Of a DNA stretch of 64,000 bases, positions 1 to 9,700 are shown one piece after another. The notes under the pieces are model-generated. The model saw only the letters and a list, made by a program, of their open reading frames with translations, was not told where the DNA came from and searched no databases. The position numbers and the translations under genes were made by a program. This DNA comes from Alligator mississippiensis (taxonomy: Eukaryota > Chordata > Crocodylia > Alligatoridae), in contig NC_081826.1 in assembly GCF_030867095.1 (NCBI RefSeq), positions 38,790,001 to 38,854,000 on the forward strand. The letters are read 5' to 3'. Within the stretch, counting starts at the first letter, position 1; each line of letters opens with the position of its first letter.

Positions 1-412
1 CCGGAAATCTATCAAAGACAGAAATACCCAATTACCGGTGGGGGCACATTTCTCACAGGAGGGCCACTCTCTCTCCAATCTCTCAGTCCTGATCCTCAAG
101 GGAAACTTACACAACACTTCCCAGAGACGAGCCTATGAGCTCCATTTCATCAACCTGCTGGATACTAGAGATCATGGACTAAATAAAGACATTGGATTTT
201 TGACACATTATAATCTGCCTGGCAACTGACTCCCCAGCCCAGCCTCTGGCTTCTTTACTTTTCATTCCATCCAGGAAGAGCACACCCCAACTGCTGAAAC
301 TTCCTTAGCCTGATGAAGGGTTTTTGAACCCGAAAGCTTGCTTAATAACAATTCTCCAACTATTCGGGTTGGTCTAATAAAAAATATCAAATTCACACAA
401 GGAACCTTGTCT
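1..412 (+). mobile_element. Penelope-like retroelement, 3' part (copy A)
   Basis: Frame 38-229 encodes the end of a GIY-YIG endonuclease region (ending YELHFINLLDTRDHGLNKDI), the same protein as the copy at 24.4-24.7 kb. A 3' tail follows with the conserved hairpin CCAACTATTCGGGTTGG and GGTCTAATAAAAAATATC. It is cut by the left edge. Penelope elements encode a reverse transcriptase and a GIY-YIG nuclease; only the latter is represented. Confidence 0.8.
310..335 (+). ncRNA. Hammerhead-ribozyme-like core in Penelope tail
   Basis: CTGATGA, then a hairpin with stem GGGTT/AACCC and loop TTTG, then GAAA: the catalytic-core order of a hammerhead (CUGANGA - stem II - GAAA). Related copies at 16685-16710, 16791-16816 and 24193-24218 keep the TTTG loop while the paired bases change. 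The cleavage site and stem I were not convincingly found. Confidence 0.35.
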
Positions 413-504
413 GTCTATTTGTTAAACTGAAATTTATTATACTGAAGCACAACACCACAGTTTTATACAGGAAATGGGATGACTTTTTGTGCCTTTTCAT
501 TATA

Positions 505-847
505 CAGTAAAATCTCTGTTATCTGGTACTTCAACATCTGGAATACCTTATTAATCGGAATTTCAGCACTGCACCACACATGGCGCCACACCACACCGCT
601 TTGCCTCCCGCTGCACTACTGAAAGCGGTGGGACGCACACAGCGCCGCGCCGTGCCATTTTGCCTTCTGCTGCATGAGGGGCAGGAAAGAAGCTTGCACG
701 CAGCGGCTGCCACCACTCTGCACACAGCCGCCTCACCCCGCCCCCACTCCACATCCAGCTGGAAACCCTGTGCCTTAGGTAACCAGCATTTTTAGCTTAC
801 TGGCACCCCCCATTCCCCACTCGTGCCAGATAACAGGGATTTTACTG
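505..847. mobile_element. Pogo/Tigger-like MITE
   Basis: Inverted ends CAGTAAAATCTCTGTTATCT and the matching GGGATTTTACTG (about 25 bp), flanked by TA duplications at 503-504 and 848-849. TA targets and CAGT...ACTG ends fit the pogo/Tigger group. The interior is GC-rich and non-coding. Confidence 0.8.
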
Positions 848-895
848 TACTACAATTTTCATTCCCGTGACATTTATTATATTGATATTTCACTG

Positions 896-2003
896 GACAG
901 GTTTCCCTCGATTTATGCGGGTTTGATTTATGTGAATTTGCTCTTATGCGATGACACTTTTTATACCTGAAATTCATTAAACGTGGGGTAAATTCACTGT
1001 TATGCGATTGGCATAGGCGCACTCTCCCCTCCCCCAAGCAGGTAAATCTGTGAGTTTGTAAGGTGAAGGGTTGTAACCTGAGGGGAGGGGTAAGGGCAGG
1101 GGAAAGGGCCATGGGGCTGGGACTCCACTCTCCACAGCCCCTGCTGCAGCTGCTCTGGGAGCAGCCGATTCCAGCCATTTGCAGCCGCTGGGCTGTGCCG
1201 TGCCCTAAACCCTCTGCAGCTCCACTTCCCTTGAGGGACCGGGCCCCAAGCCTCCTGGCATGGCGTAGTCCAGTGGCTACAAGCAGGCGGTGTCTGCCAC
1301 TCCCAGGGCTGCAGCAGGGGCAGGCAGCTGCCTGCAGCAAGACAAGAGCAGACTGGAGCCAGCGGCAGCACCAGGCTCTTCCCAGCGCTCCGGGTAGGCT
1401 GCGGTGATGGGAGGGGGGCTGCTGCCACCTCAAAATTCACCGTAGCTCCCCACAAACTGCCCTCCCATCACTGTTGCTGAGCGCTGGGAAGAACCTGGTG
1501 CCACCACCAGCCCCAGCCTGCTCTCGTCCTACTGCAGGCTGCTGCCCACCCCTGCTGCAGCCCTGGGAGTGGCAGACACTACCTGCTTGCAGCCGCTGGG
1601 CTGCACCATGCCGGGAGGTTTGGGGCATGGTGCAACCCAGTGGCTGCAGGCAGCTGGCATCAGCCGCTCGCCGGGCTGCTACAGCAGGGGCTGTGGTGAG
1701 TGGGGAGAAGCAGAGCAGTGGTGCAAGTGGGGAGAAGTGGGCTGAGTGGAGCTACCGCCCACCCCAAGTACCGCAAAGCACCCTGTGATGCCCATGCTGC
1801 AACCCTGGGAGCGGCAGACGCCACCTGCTTGTAGCAACTGGGCTACGTCCTGCCCCTTCCCTAGTCCCAGCCTTAATCCCTCCCTCACCACTGTGGGAAC
1901 ACATCCCTATCTGTTTCGTTATAAATTGGGTTCACTTTATGCGAATTCAATTTATGCACCGTTCCCTGGGAAAGCATTTACCACATAAATCAAGGGAAAA
2001 CCA
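896..2003. mobile_element. Inverted-repeat DNA element with GC-rich filling
   Basis: The left end GGTTTCCCTCGATTTATGCG and the right end (reverse complement GGTTTTCCCTTGATTTATG) form about 22-bp inverted repeats. A second AT-rich inverted layer with ATTTATGCGAATTC-like motifs lies inside. The interior repeats one module (CTGCTGCAGCCCTGGGAGTG) at about 1553 and 1795 forward and near 1300 inverted. No transposase is seen; pogo-type ancestry is a guess. Confidence 0.6.
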
Positions 2004-2034
2004 TAGTAAGCTTTCTCTGTGTATATGAATGGCA

Positions 2035-2445
2035 TCTATATACATAAGGGCTTAGTCTGTCTGTCTGTTTGTAATATTCTTGGGGGTGTGGCTCCCAGAG
2101 AGGCATGGCTCCAGCCATTGCTGCATGCGGGGTGAATTGCCCATCAAGAATGACAGTGGGGACGGAGTACTGCCATGACAGCAGGTACAGAGAAAGTGGG
2201 GGGGAGGAGGGGGGTACATGGGGCTGGATGCAGAGCGGCGGGGGGGAGCATGATGGCAGGAACAGAGGGGATGGAGCTGGGGGGGCGAGGCCAGCAACAC
2301 TGGCCTCGCCCCTCCCCCAGCCCTGCTCCGTGGAGGCAGTGGCAGTGCAGGGTGCTGGCAGCATGGTGCTGGCTTTGCCCCCTAACTCCCATCCCCACCA
2401 TCCCTGCTCTGTCCCCACCATCATTCTCGACAGGCAATTCGCTAG
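2035..2445 (+). mobile_element. Helitron-like non-autonomous element
   Basis: Starts TCTATATACATAAGGG and ends GCTAG between an A and a T, as Helitrons insert. A subterminal GTCTGTCTGTCTGT run follows the start. Internal inverted arms lie at 2131-2162 and 2411-2441 (GAATTGCC...). The 3' hairpin just before CTAG is not clear, so the call is tentative. Confidence 0.45.
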
Positions 2446-2459
2446 TACATCATATAGGC

Positions 2460-3654
2460 TGTGGCAATGCACTTTTGGTAACTGCAACTTTAAGGACTGA
2501 AGCAGGCAGCCGACAGGTACCTGATTAAGGCAGCCATTTTCAAACAAAAGTCAGCCAAGCAGAGACAGCTGTTAACTGCTTGCAGCCAAGGGAGCAGTAC
2601 CATCTGGCTCCTTTGCAGTGTGGAACACCCTGGAGGTAAGGGCAGGAGCTAGGGGCAGGCTTGGAGGCTCCTGGTCCTGGGCATGACCTAAAACTGCACC
2701 CTGCTGGGGAAGGAAGGCCTGGCGGGACTGCTGGTGGTGTAGCAACCCCACTCAAATACCAGGACTGCTCACCTCCCTGGTGAAAGGCGGGTCAGGGAGC
2801 CTTAATAACCCCAGCCCCCACAACACTGTGGGTAAGGGGGCCAGGCACACCTACAGCCACCTGAGCCCCAGGGGATGCAAGACCCCAGGAAAGGAGTAGG
2901 GCCAGGCATGGCTGTGCCAACCTGAACCCGCAGGGATGAAAGACCTTGGAGGCCCCAGGGAGGGGACAGTAGGGAAGGCCCTGACAGGGGCTGAGTAGGG
3001 ATGAGGGTCAGCCTGAAGAGCAGCCCAAAGGGGTGTGCTGAGTAGGGCTGTGGGATGGCCAGAAGGGCAGCACATGGGCCAACCCCCATGAGATAAAGTT
3101 GTAGGGTGTGAGAAGCCCAGTGAGGTGCTAGGGCAGAGTTCGTCCTCCGTTTGGTGAATCAGCTGGCCATTACCCAGGTGAGGGTTGCAGGAGAGGCCCA
3201 AAAGACTACATGTTGCCACTTGAGACATGACTCTGATAAGCCTGATGGCCTACAGGGCTGCTCAAGGGAGCAGGGCAGAGTTAAGGGGGCACAGTATAGT
3301 GCGGCGGTCAAGACACCCTGTGAGAGAGGGTTGAGTGCAAAAGGCCCCAGTGAGAGGTGGACAATATGAGTGCGTGAGTAAATGAGACCTGACGTAGGAC
3401 TAAGTTGGCCCAGCTTTAGGCCAGAAGCATAGTGACATACTGGATGCCATCTGCAAGGCATAGGCCATGGTGTAGGGATGGTATGGAGCTGTGGGTAGCA
3501 CCCCCTGGCATCGGGGCATGTAATGGGCAGCCTCCTGACATTTACCACCAGTTTATTGTTACAGAAAAGTCATGTCAGGTGAGACTTGGCAGACTGCCCC
3601 ATAGACAGTTGGGTGGGCTGACTTGAGACTTGGCCCTGAGCTTACCCCGTCACA
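2460..3654 (-). mobile_element. Solo LTR, Gypsy-like, minus strand (fossil)
   Basis: About 1.2 kb with TG...CA ends and a perfect 5-bp target duplication TAGGC on both sides (2455-2459 and 3655-3659). In reverse complement, both ends and the last 350 bases match the LTR at 3760-4721. No internal genes are attached. Family by general look only (Gypsy-type, TGT...ACA). Confidence 0.65.
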
Positions 3655-3759
3655 TAGGCCAATACTGTCTGTAACTTTCTTCCATTGTTAAACATATAGT
3701 AAATACTATTTGTAAAGTGTATTAAAATATTAAACTGATTTTATATCCATTTTTGTTAC

Positions 3760-4721
3760 TGTAACAGGGGGCCTACTCAGGGCTGCTTTCCCTGCAGCCT
3801 GCCCACCTGTTTCTGGGCTAACCACCCACGTTCTCGCCTGCCATGCTTTGTTGTTAATTATTTAATAGATGTTAATCAAGCGGGAGGCTGCCCATTACCT
3901 GCCCTGATGCCAGGGGGCGCTATCTACGGCTCCATTCCTCCCCTACACTGCAGCCCAAGCCTCGCAGATGGCATCTATAGTTCTCACAATCACCAGCCCC
4001 AACACTGGGCCCCAGAATCCTACTAACTGAACCCTGCCTGTATTCCTCTCTTCAAGCAGCCTATTCCGCCTTCATCCTTGGCAAACATGGCTCCCTGAGC
4101 TGCTTCCCCCTCACGGGTGTGGTCCCCCCAGGACCTTGGGCTACTAGCCCTGGCCCACCTCCAGGCCCATTGGAACCCCAGGCCCTCAGCTCTTGGGTGT
4201 TCCTTGTGGTGTGCCCCTTGGCCCTTTGACCCTTCCGGTCCTGGCCCCAGCATTGACCAGTCAGGGGAAATGTCAGACAGGTTCGTGAGTCCACGGGCTC
4301 ACACTCTTCCTCTGGGGTCCACCTTCCAGACCCTCCAAACAAAGGGGTAACCCACCCAGTTGTGGGAGCTGGGGTTAAGGCGCCTCAACCTGCCTTTCAC
4401 CAGGGTGGTAACTGGCTTGGTATTTCTTGGGGGCTCCTGAACCACTGAGAGCCCCACCAGGCCACCCACTCCTGGCAGGGTGCAGTTTTAGGTCATAGTC
4501 AGGACCAGGAGCCTCCTGACCATCCCCTACAGCTCCTCCCTTACCTCCAGATGATATCAGCAGCCCTCCAGCCAGGCGATGTTGTTGCCTGGCCTCCCAG
4601 CAGCAGAACTGCCCTGTTTATATGGGCATCCCCAGATCCAAAATGGCTGCCACAATCAGGCACCTGGCGGCTGCCGGCTCCAGGCCCTTAAAGTGGCAGG
4701 CACAAACAGTGCCCTGCCACA
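3760..4721 (+). mobile_element. Solo LTR of the same family, plus strand (fossil)
   Basis: 962 bp, TGTAACAGGG...GCCACA, flanked by perfect 5-bp duplications GTTAC at 3755-3759 and 4722-4726. It shares its 3' third with the LTR at 2460-3654 but differs in the middle, suggesting separate subfamilies. Confidence 0.65.
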
Positions 4722-5250
4722 GTTACAAATGTTCTTTTCTACAAAAATCACTATGCTGTCACCTTGACAAGTTCACTATGCAGAAGAATGATTTCAGCAG
4801 AATAACTGATTTTTCTGCAGTGATAATGGAACTTAATGTCTGGGATAAGTAATTTGCACTGTTGAATAAATGCTGTTTCAGTTTTTCTGGAAAAACGGTT
4901 ATCATCCCCTGACTATCTGATAAAATAGGTTATTGTATTGAAAGGAGAGAGGATGCTAGGTCACCAGAAGACAACTAAGGAAGAGAACAAAGTTTTCAGC
5001 AGATCTATATTCAGATAAAGTTTTAATTCTGCAGTATCTTGAAACTATTAATATACCCAAAGCTGGACCAGCTCAGTAAGAAAACACTAACATACTTTTT
5101 TTCAAATAATTGAAATACAACAATTTTACCTCAAACACATCGCTAGCAGCCCAGCACTCAAAAATAATGGTACAATCCAAATCTAGCATTAATATTATAG
5201 AAAAAATGGCATTAGACAGTAGTTTTTATAACCAAGAATTTTAAAATGAC

Positions 5251-5965
5251 CATATTTACCCGAATACAAGACAAGGTTTTCTTCCTCATTTAAATAGGGG
5301 GGAAAGCCCCTCGTCTTGGATTCGATTACAAGGCGGCAGGGCAGCAGGCAACTGCTGCAGCTCCAGGTCCAGCTGCAACTCAGGGTCAAGATCAGGGTCA
5401 GGATCAGGGCCACAGCTGCTGCCTGCCTCCCTACCACCTCTGTTCCAGACCCCGGCCAGTTACCTTCACTCCACCTCCACTGCAACTTAGGGCATACTCC
5501 AGCCCCAGCCTGGCTCATTAACAGCTGATGGTAGCAGCAGCAACTCTGTCCAGGCCCTGGAGCCTGAGCAAAGGCTGCAGTGGGAGGTCTGGGGTCAGGA
5601 GAGACAGTGGGGGAAAAAGGACTGTGGGTGGGGAGGCAGAGGTGGCAGAATGGCAGATGCTGCAGGGAGGGGCAAGTAGCCATGGGGGTCAGGCAAGCAT
5701 CAGCAGAAGGGGGTACAGAAAAGGAGGAGGCCAAATATCAAGCTGCTTGACCCCTCCCCAACTATCTCTCCCACCACCTTCCCTCCTGCCACTCCTTTCC
5801 CCACAGCATCAGTGGCAGAGGGAGACAAATTTAAGATGACCCTGCAATAATTAGATTCTATGTATGGAAAATTATAGCATTTATAATTTTTCCATGTATT
5901 TAATCTAATTATTGGGGGGTTATCTTAAATTCAGAGAGTTATCTTGGATTTGGGTAAATGAGATA
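5251..5965. mobile_element. Inverted-repeat MITE, copy 1
   Basis: Ends carry TTTACCCGAATACAAGACAA on the left and TATCTTGGATTTGGGTAAA on the right, an imperfect inverted pair. The interior is GC-rich with GGTCAAGATCAGGGTCAGGA-type tandem bits. The second copy is at 12630-13425. Superfamily not determined. Confidence 0.6.
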
Positions 5966-6068
5966 TTTTTTTCTTACACAAGACTATCCTAATTAGGTTC
6001 TGACACATTTAAAAGCCTTTATTTACTATGGGGCAGGGGGGAATGGGAATCAAATCTTGATGTAATGT

Positions 6069-6262
6069 GAAAAACAAGTTTTTTTGGTAACAGATCTTTT
6101 ATTGGATCAACTGCATAGTTGGGACAGACTTAAGGCAAACTTTCAAATGCAATTAATTTGACCTGGGGAAGAATACACTGCATTTGAAAGCTTGTCTAAG
6201 TCTATCTCAACTACACAGTTGGTCCAATAAAAGACACTACCCAAAAGTTTTTGCCTCTCCTA
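6069..6262. repeat. Inverted dimer of Penelope-type tail repeat (type 2)
   Basis: A minus-strand tail (6069-6150) meets a plus-strand tail (6179-6262) head to head across a 28-bp spacer. Both carry TGCATTTGAAAG and CCAATAAAAGA; the arms are about 80% alike. Right-arm flanking sequence (TTTGCCTCTCC, then TGGACCATTGC) recurs at 21.9 and 23.9 kb. Confidence 0.7.
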
Positions 6263-6625
6263 TATTTCCTGGACCATTGCAATTACATCACTCCAACAGT
6301 ACCCATCTTGAAGTTATACTTTTACCCAGTGGCCCCATTCCAAAAACAATTTTCTATATTGACTTTAAAAGAGATTTTCTTCCCAACAATAAATATTATC
6401 AGAAGCCATACCAGAATGTCTGCAAATATGGCCCTTTTCCAAACTAGCCTAACACAAACAGGATGCCACTTCTGTTTCCTGTGAGAGGTGAAGTAAGAAA
6501 TAATACATAGCAAAAGCATTTTTTTCTCTGTAATATGTTTCTTCAGTTTGCATGAACACTGCACTGTTTAAAATTAGTTGAATATATAATCGAAAGAAAA
6601 AAACAATTTTTAAGTCAGCATTTAC

Positions 6626-6744
6626 CTGTTAGATCTATTGTCGTCTCAATTTGGGGCACACTTGAACTGGTAAGAAGTCTTGATTTTGAATTATTTTCTT
6701 CATCGCATTCATCAATTTTAGAACATTCTTTTTCCACATCAAAT
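6626..6744 (-). CDS. SPAG1: SPAG1 coding exon 5
   Basis: 119 nt completing K and encoding [18 protein letters not shown] through [10 protein letters not shown]. The acceptor follows AATTTAAG, the donor is GTAAAT. It ends just before the segment that leads into the first TPR block in human SPAG1; the following exons are left of position 1. Confidence 0.9.
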
Positions 6745-9700
6745 CTTAAATTAAAACCATTCAAATATATAATAATGTAGCATAACACGACTGCGCCATC
6801 AGAAAAAGGATACACTATGTTTCTTATGTAAAAGAAAACAAATCAGCTATAAAGAGTGATTTGGTCTGTTTGAACCATCCAAAATAAACAGACCTATATT
6901 ATACTGTAGGTAGGATAATATAGTATATTGTATCTCCATTTCCTTTCTGTATGCCATCTTCCATTCCATCCACTATAAATACTCCCAAAGACTTGTATGT
7001 TAAATTATGGTAGTACAAACATTAGGGAACATTTAAGTAACTGTTTCTCAAGTCACTCCTGGACTAGATGCAAGAGCACAGGCAGGCAATTATTTAGGTC
7101 CACAGGCCACATAGGCAGTTCTATGGAGCTGCCATGAGCTGGTCAGCACCACCCCCACAACAGCCTGGAGCCCACGTGCCACCACTAATAGCACAAAGCT
7201 TCAACCCCACCTGGCCTACCTCTCTAGGCAGCCCAGGCGGCGTTGATGCCTCCTTCTCTCTACCACTGCCGCTGGCCCCAGCTCTGTGGTACCGGCGGGG
7301 ACACACATGCACAGCCCCGGTCCCAGCCCACCCCACGCCCACTGAGGACTCAGCTTAGCCTAGTGGACCAGCTCTGGAGTAACTAGAACTCACAAGCACA
7401 GCCTTGACCCAGCTCGCCCTGTGCCTGCTCTGGACTGCCCACCCATGCTGAGCAGCAGCAGCAGCTAGGCAGAAGCTGCTGCTGGGCCCACCGGAAAAGC
7501 ACCCACTCCACTCGCCAAGAATGTAGGGCCATTCTTGCTGCAGCTGCCCAGAGCCCGTGCCCAGGCTGCCCTGCTGCTCCTCTCTGCCACTGTCATTGAG
7601 CCACCCAGTGAGGCAGTAGTGGCAGTGCAGAGGAGCAGCAGGGAAGCCTGGGTGCAGGCTCTGGGTGGCTGCAGCAAGAAGGGGCTGGTAGCTGAAGTGG
7701 AGGGGCTGCTTTCCCCACTCCCCTCCCGCCCCATGCTGAGCAGGAGCTTCTGCCCAGCCACTGCTAGTGCTCAGCATGGGCAGGTAAGTCTGAAGCAGGT
7801 GCAGGGCGGGCTGGGTCAGAGCTGTGCACGCAGGTACCTGCCAGCACCGCAGGGCTGAGGCCAGTGGCTGTGGCAGTTGGAAGGAGCTGCCACTACCTGG
7901 GCTGCCTAGAAAGGCAATCCAGCTGCAGAGCCAGCCCAGGCCCACTGTGTTCCAAGGGGCGGCAGGATTTGCCACAAGCCGGACAGCGCTTGGGCCAGGC
8001 AGGGACCTGCCACGGCCTGGACTAAGTCCCTCCGTGGGCCGAATTGTGCCTGCGGGTTGTCTTTTGCCCACCCCTGTGCAAGGTGAATTTCTATTAAATT
8101 TATTTTAAATGTCATTATTTTACTAAACTACATATAGATTGGAAGTGTTTGGAATATTGGGACTTTATTATGTAACCCAGCATTTCTTAAGCTTTGTGGG
8201 TTTATGTCCCACCACACCAGGGTTGACTGCTATCATACCCCCACTATTCAGTGACTGTTGTCACTTCCCCTCACTACTAGTTATCACCAGTGAAGGGAAC
8301 TGGTGGTGTATAAGGCTCTGATCATCCATGTAAATGTGTGTGGGCAGACATCCACCTACTACAAGCCCCATACTGTGAAGCCAATGATCTGGTAGAGCAG
8401 CAGAGATTCTTCTCTTTGCTACTAAGGTACCCAATAACTACAATGATGAACACAGCACAAAAATCTACACAATTCTGTTTAAACAAAACCGTTCAGGTAA
8501 AAATCAAACTGTTAATTTCCTTATTTGTTGTCTTGTATCAATATGTCATCTTGTAAGATCTCATTTTTTAAAAACTTTATCAATGAATCCAATTTATCAA
8601 ATAACAAATTGTAACATTTAAAGACTCATCCAAGAAGATGTATAGGTTAACATCTTAGATTGTTAAAAAAGTTGAAATTTGAAACAAATTATTTTTATTT
8701 ATGTTTTCTATTCACTTCTGCTCTACATTTACCTAGAAAAAAAGGACAAGCTATGCAGCTTCATGTTATTCTTCTCAAGTTTTAGTACCATGATTCATTG
8801 TTTGCTTTGCAATGGATATATTTTTTATTAAAAAGTAAGGTTCCCTATACTGTATAATTCCATGAAAATGTAAAATTTGTAAAACAGGTCTTTAAAATAA
8901 AATTAAAATAGGAAATTCACTAAAAATGTAAAATAAGTGAGTATTTAACATACTTGTCCCATTCCCTGTAATCCCGTGGTATATTCTTCTTCTTTCTTTG
9001 TTTTTTTCCTGAACCTTGATTCTGGAAGAAAAAACAAACAGGCTGAAAATGTATTCTTATCTATTTGCCTTACATGCAATTTACATTTTTCATCCCATAC
9101 TTAACCACAGGAGAGATCAACACCATTGTGACTGGTCTCAGAATTAGTGTTTTGAAATATGGTTAGTTATTACTTCTGTTTTAAAGAAAATCTATTAAGT
9201 ATTTGACATACATACTCAACAAACAGCCATCAATGGCTCAATGTCTAGTTGGGAGGAAGTATCAAACAGGGTTCCCCAGGGGTCTGCCCTAGGTCTGGTA
9301 TTGTTCAACATCACCTTCATTAATGATGTAGATGATGGGACTGAGTGTATGCTTAGCAAATCTGTGGATGACACAAAGTTGGGTGGAGTTTCAGACAATG
9401 GAGGGCAGGCCTAGGATCCAGAATTACCTGGATGGATTAGAAAAAGTCTGTATTCAATCGGATGCGATTCAACAACAAGTGCAAAGACCTGCACTTGGGA
9501 TAGAATAATAACATAAACAAATCCAGACTGGGGGATGTTTGGCTAGACTGAAGCACTAAAGAGAAGGACCTACGGGTTTCACTGGATAAACTGAATATGA
9601 GCCAACACTGCACAGCTATTGCATAAAAAGCAAACAGCACACTGGGGGGTATTAACATGAGTGTCACCTGCAAATCAAGGAAGTGATTCTTCTACCCTAT

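Noticed and set aside
38-229. Host gene with a GIY-YIG nuclease (such as SLX1)
   Set aside because: Matches the Penelope copy at 24.4 kb and is followed by the same element tail.
792-1433. 213-codon minus-strand frame near the left edge
   Set aside because: It lies inside the inverted-repeat element at 896-2003 and overlaps other open frames.
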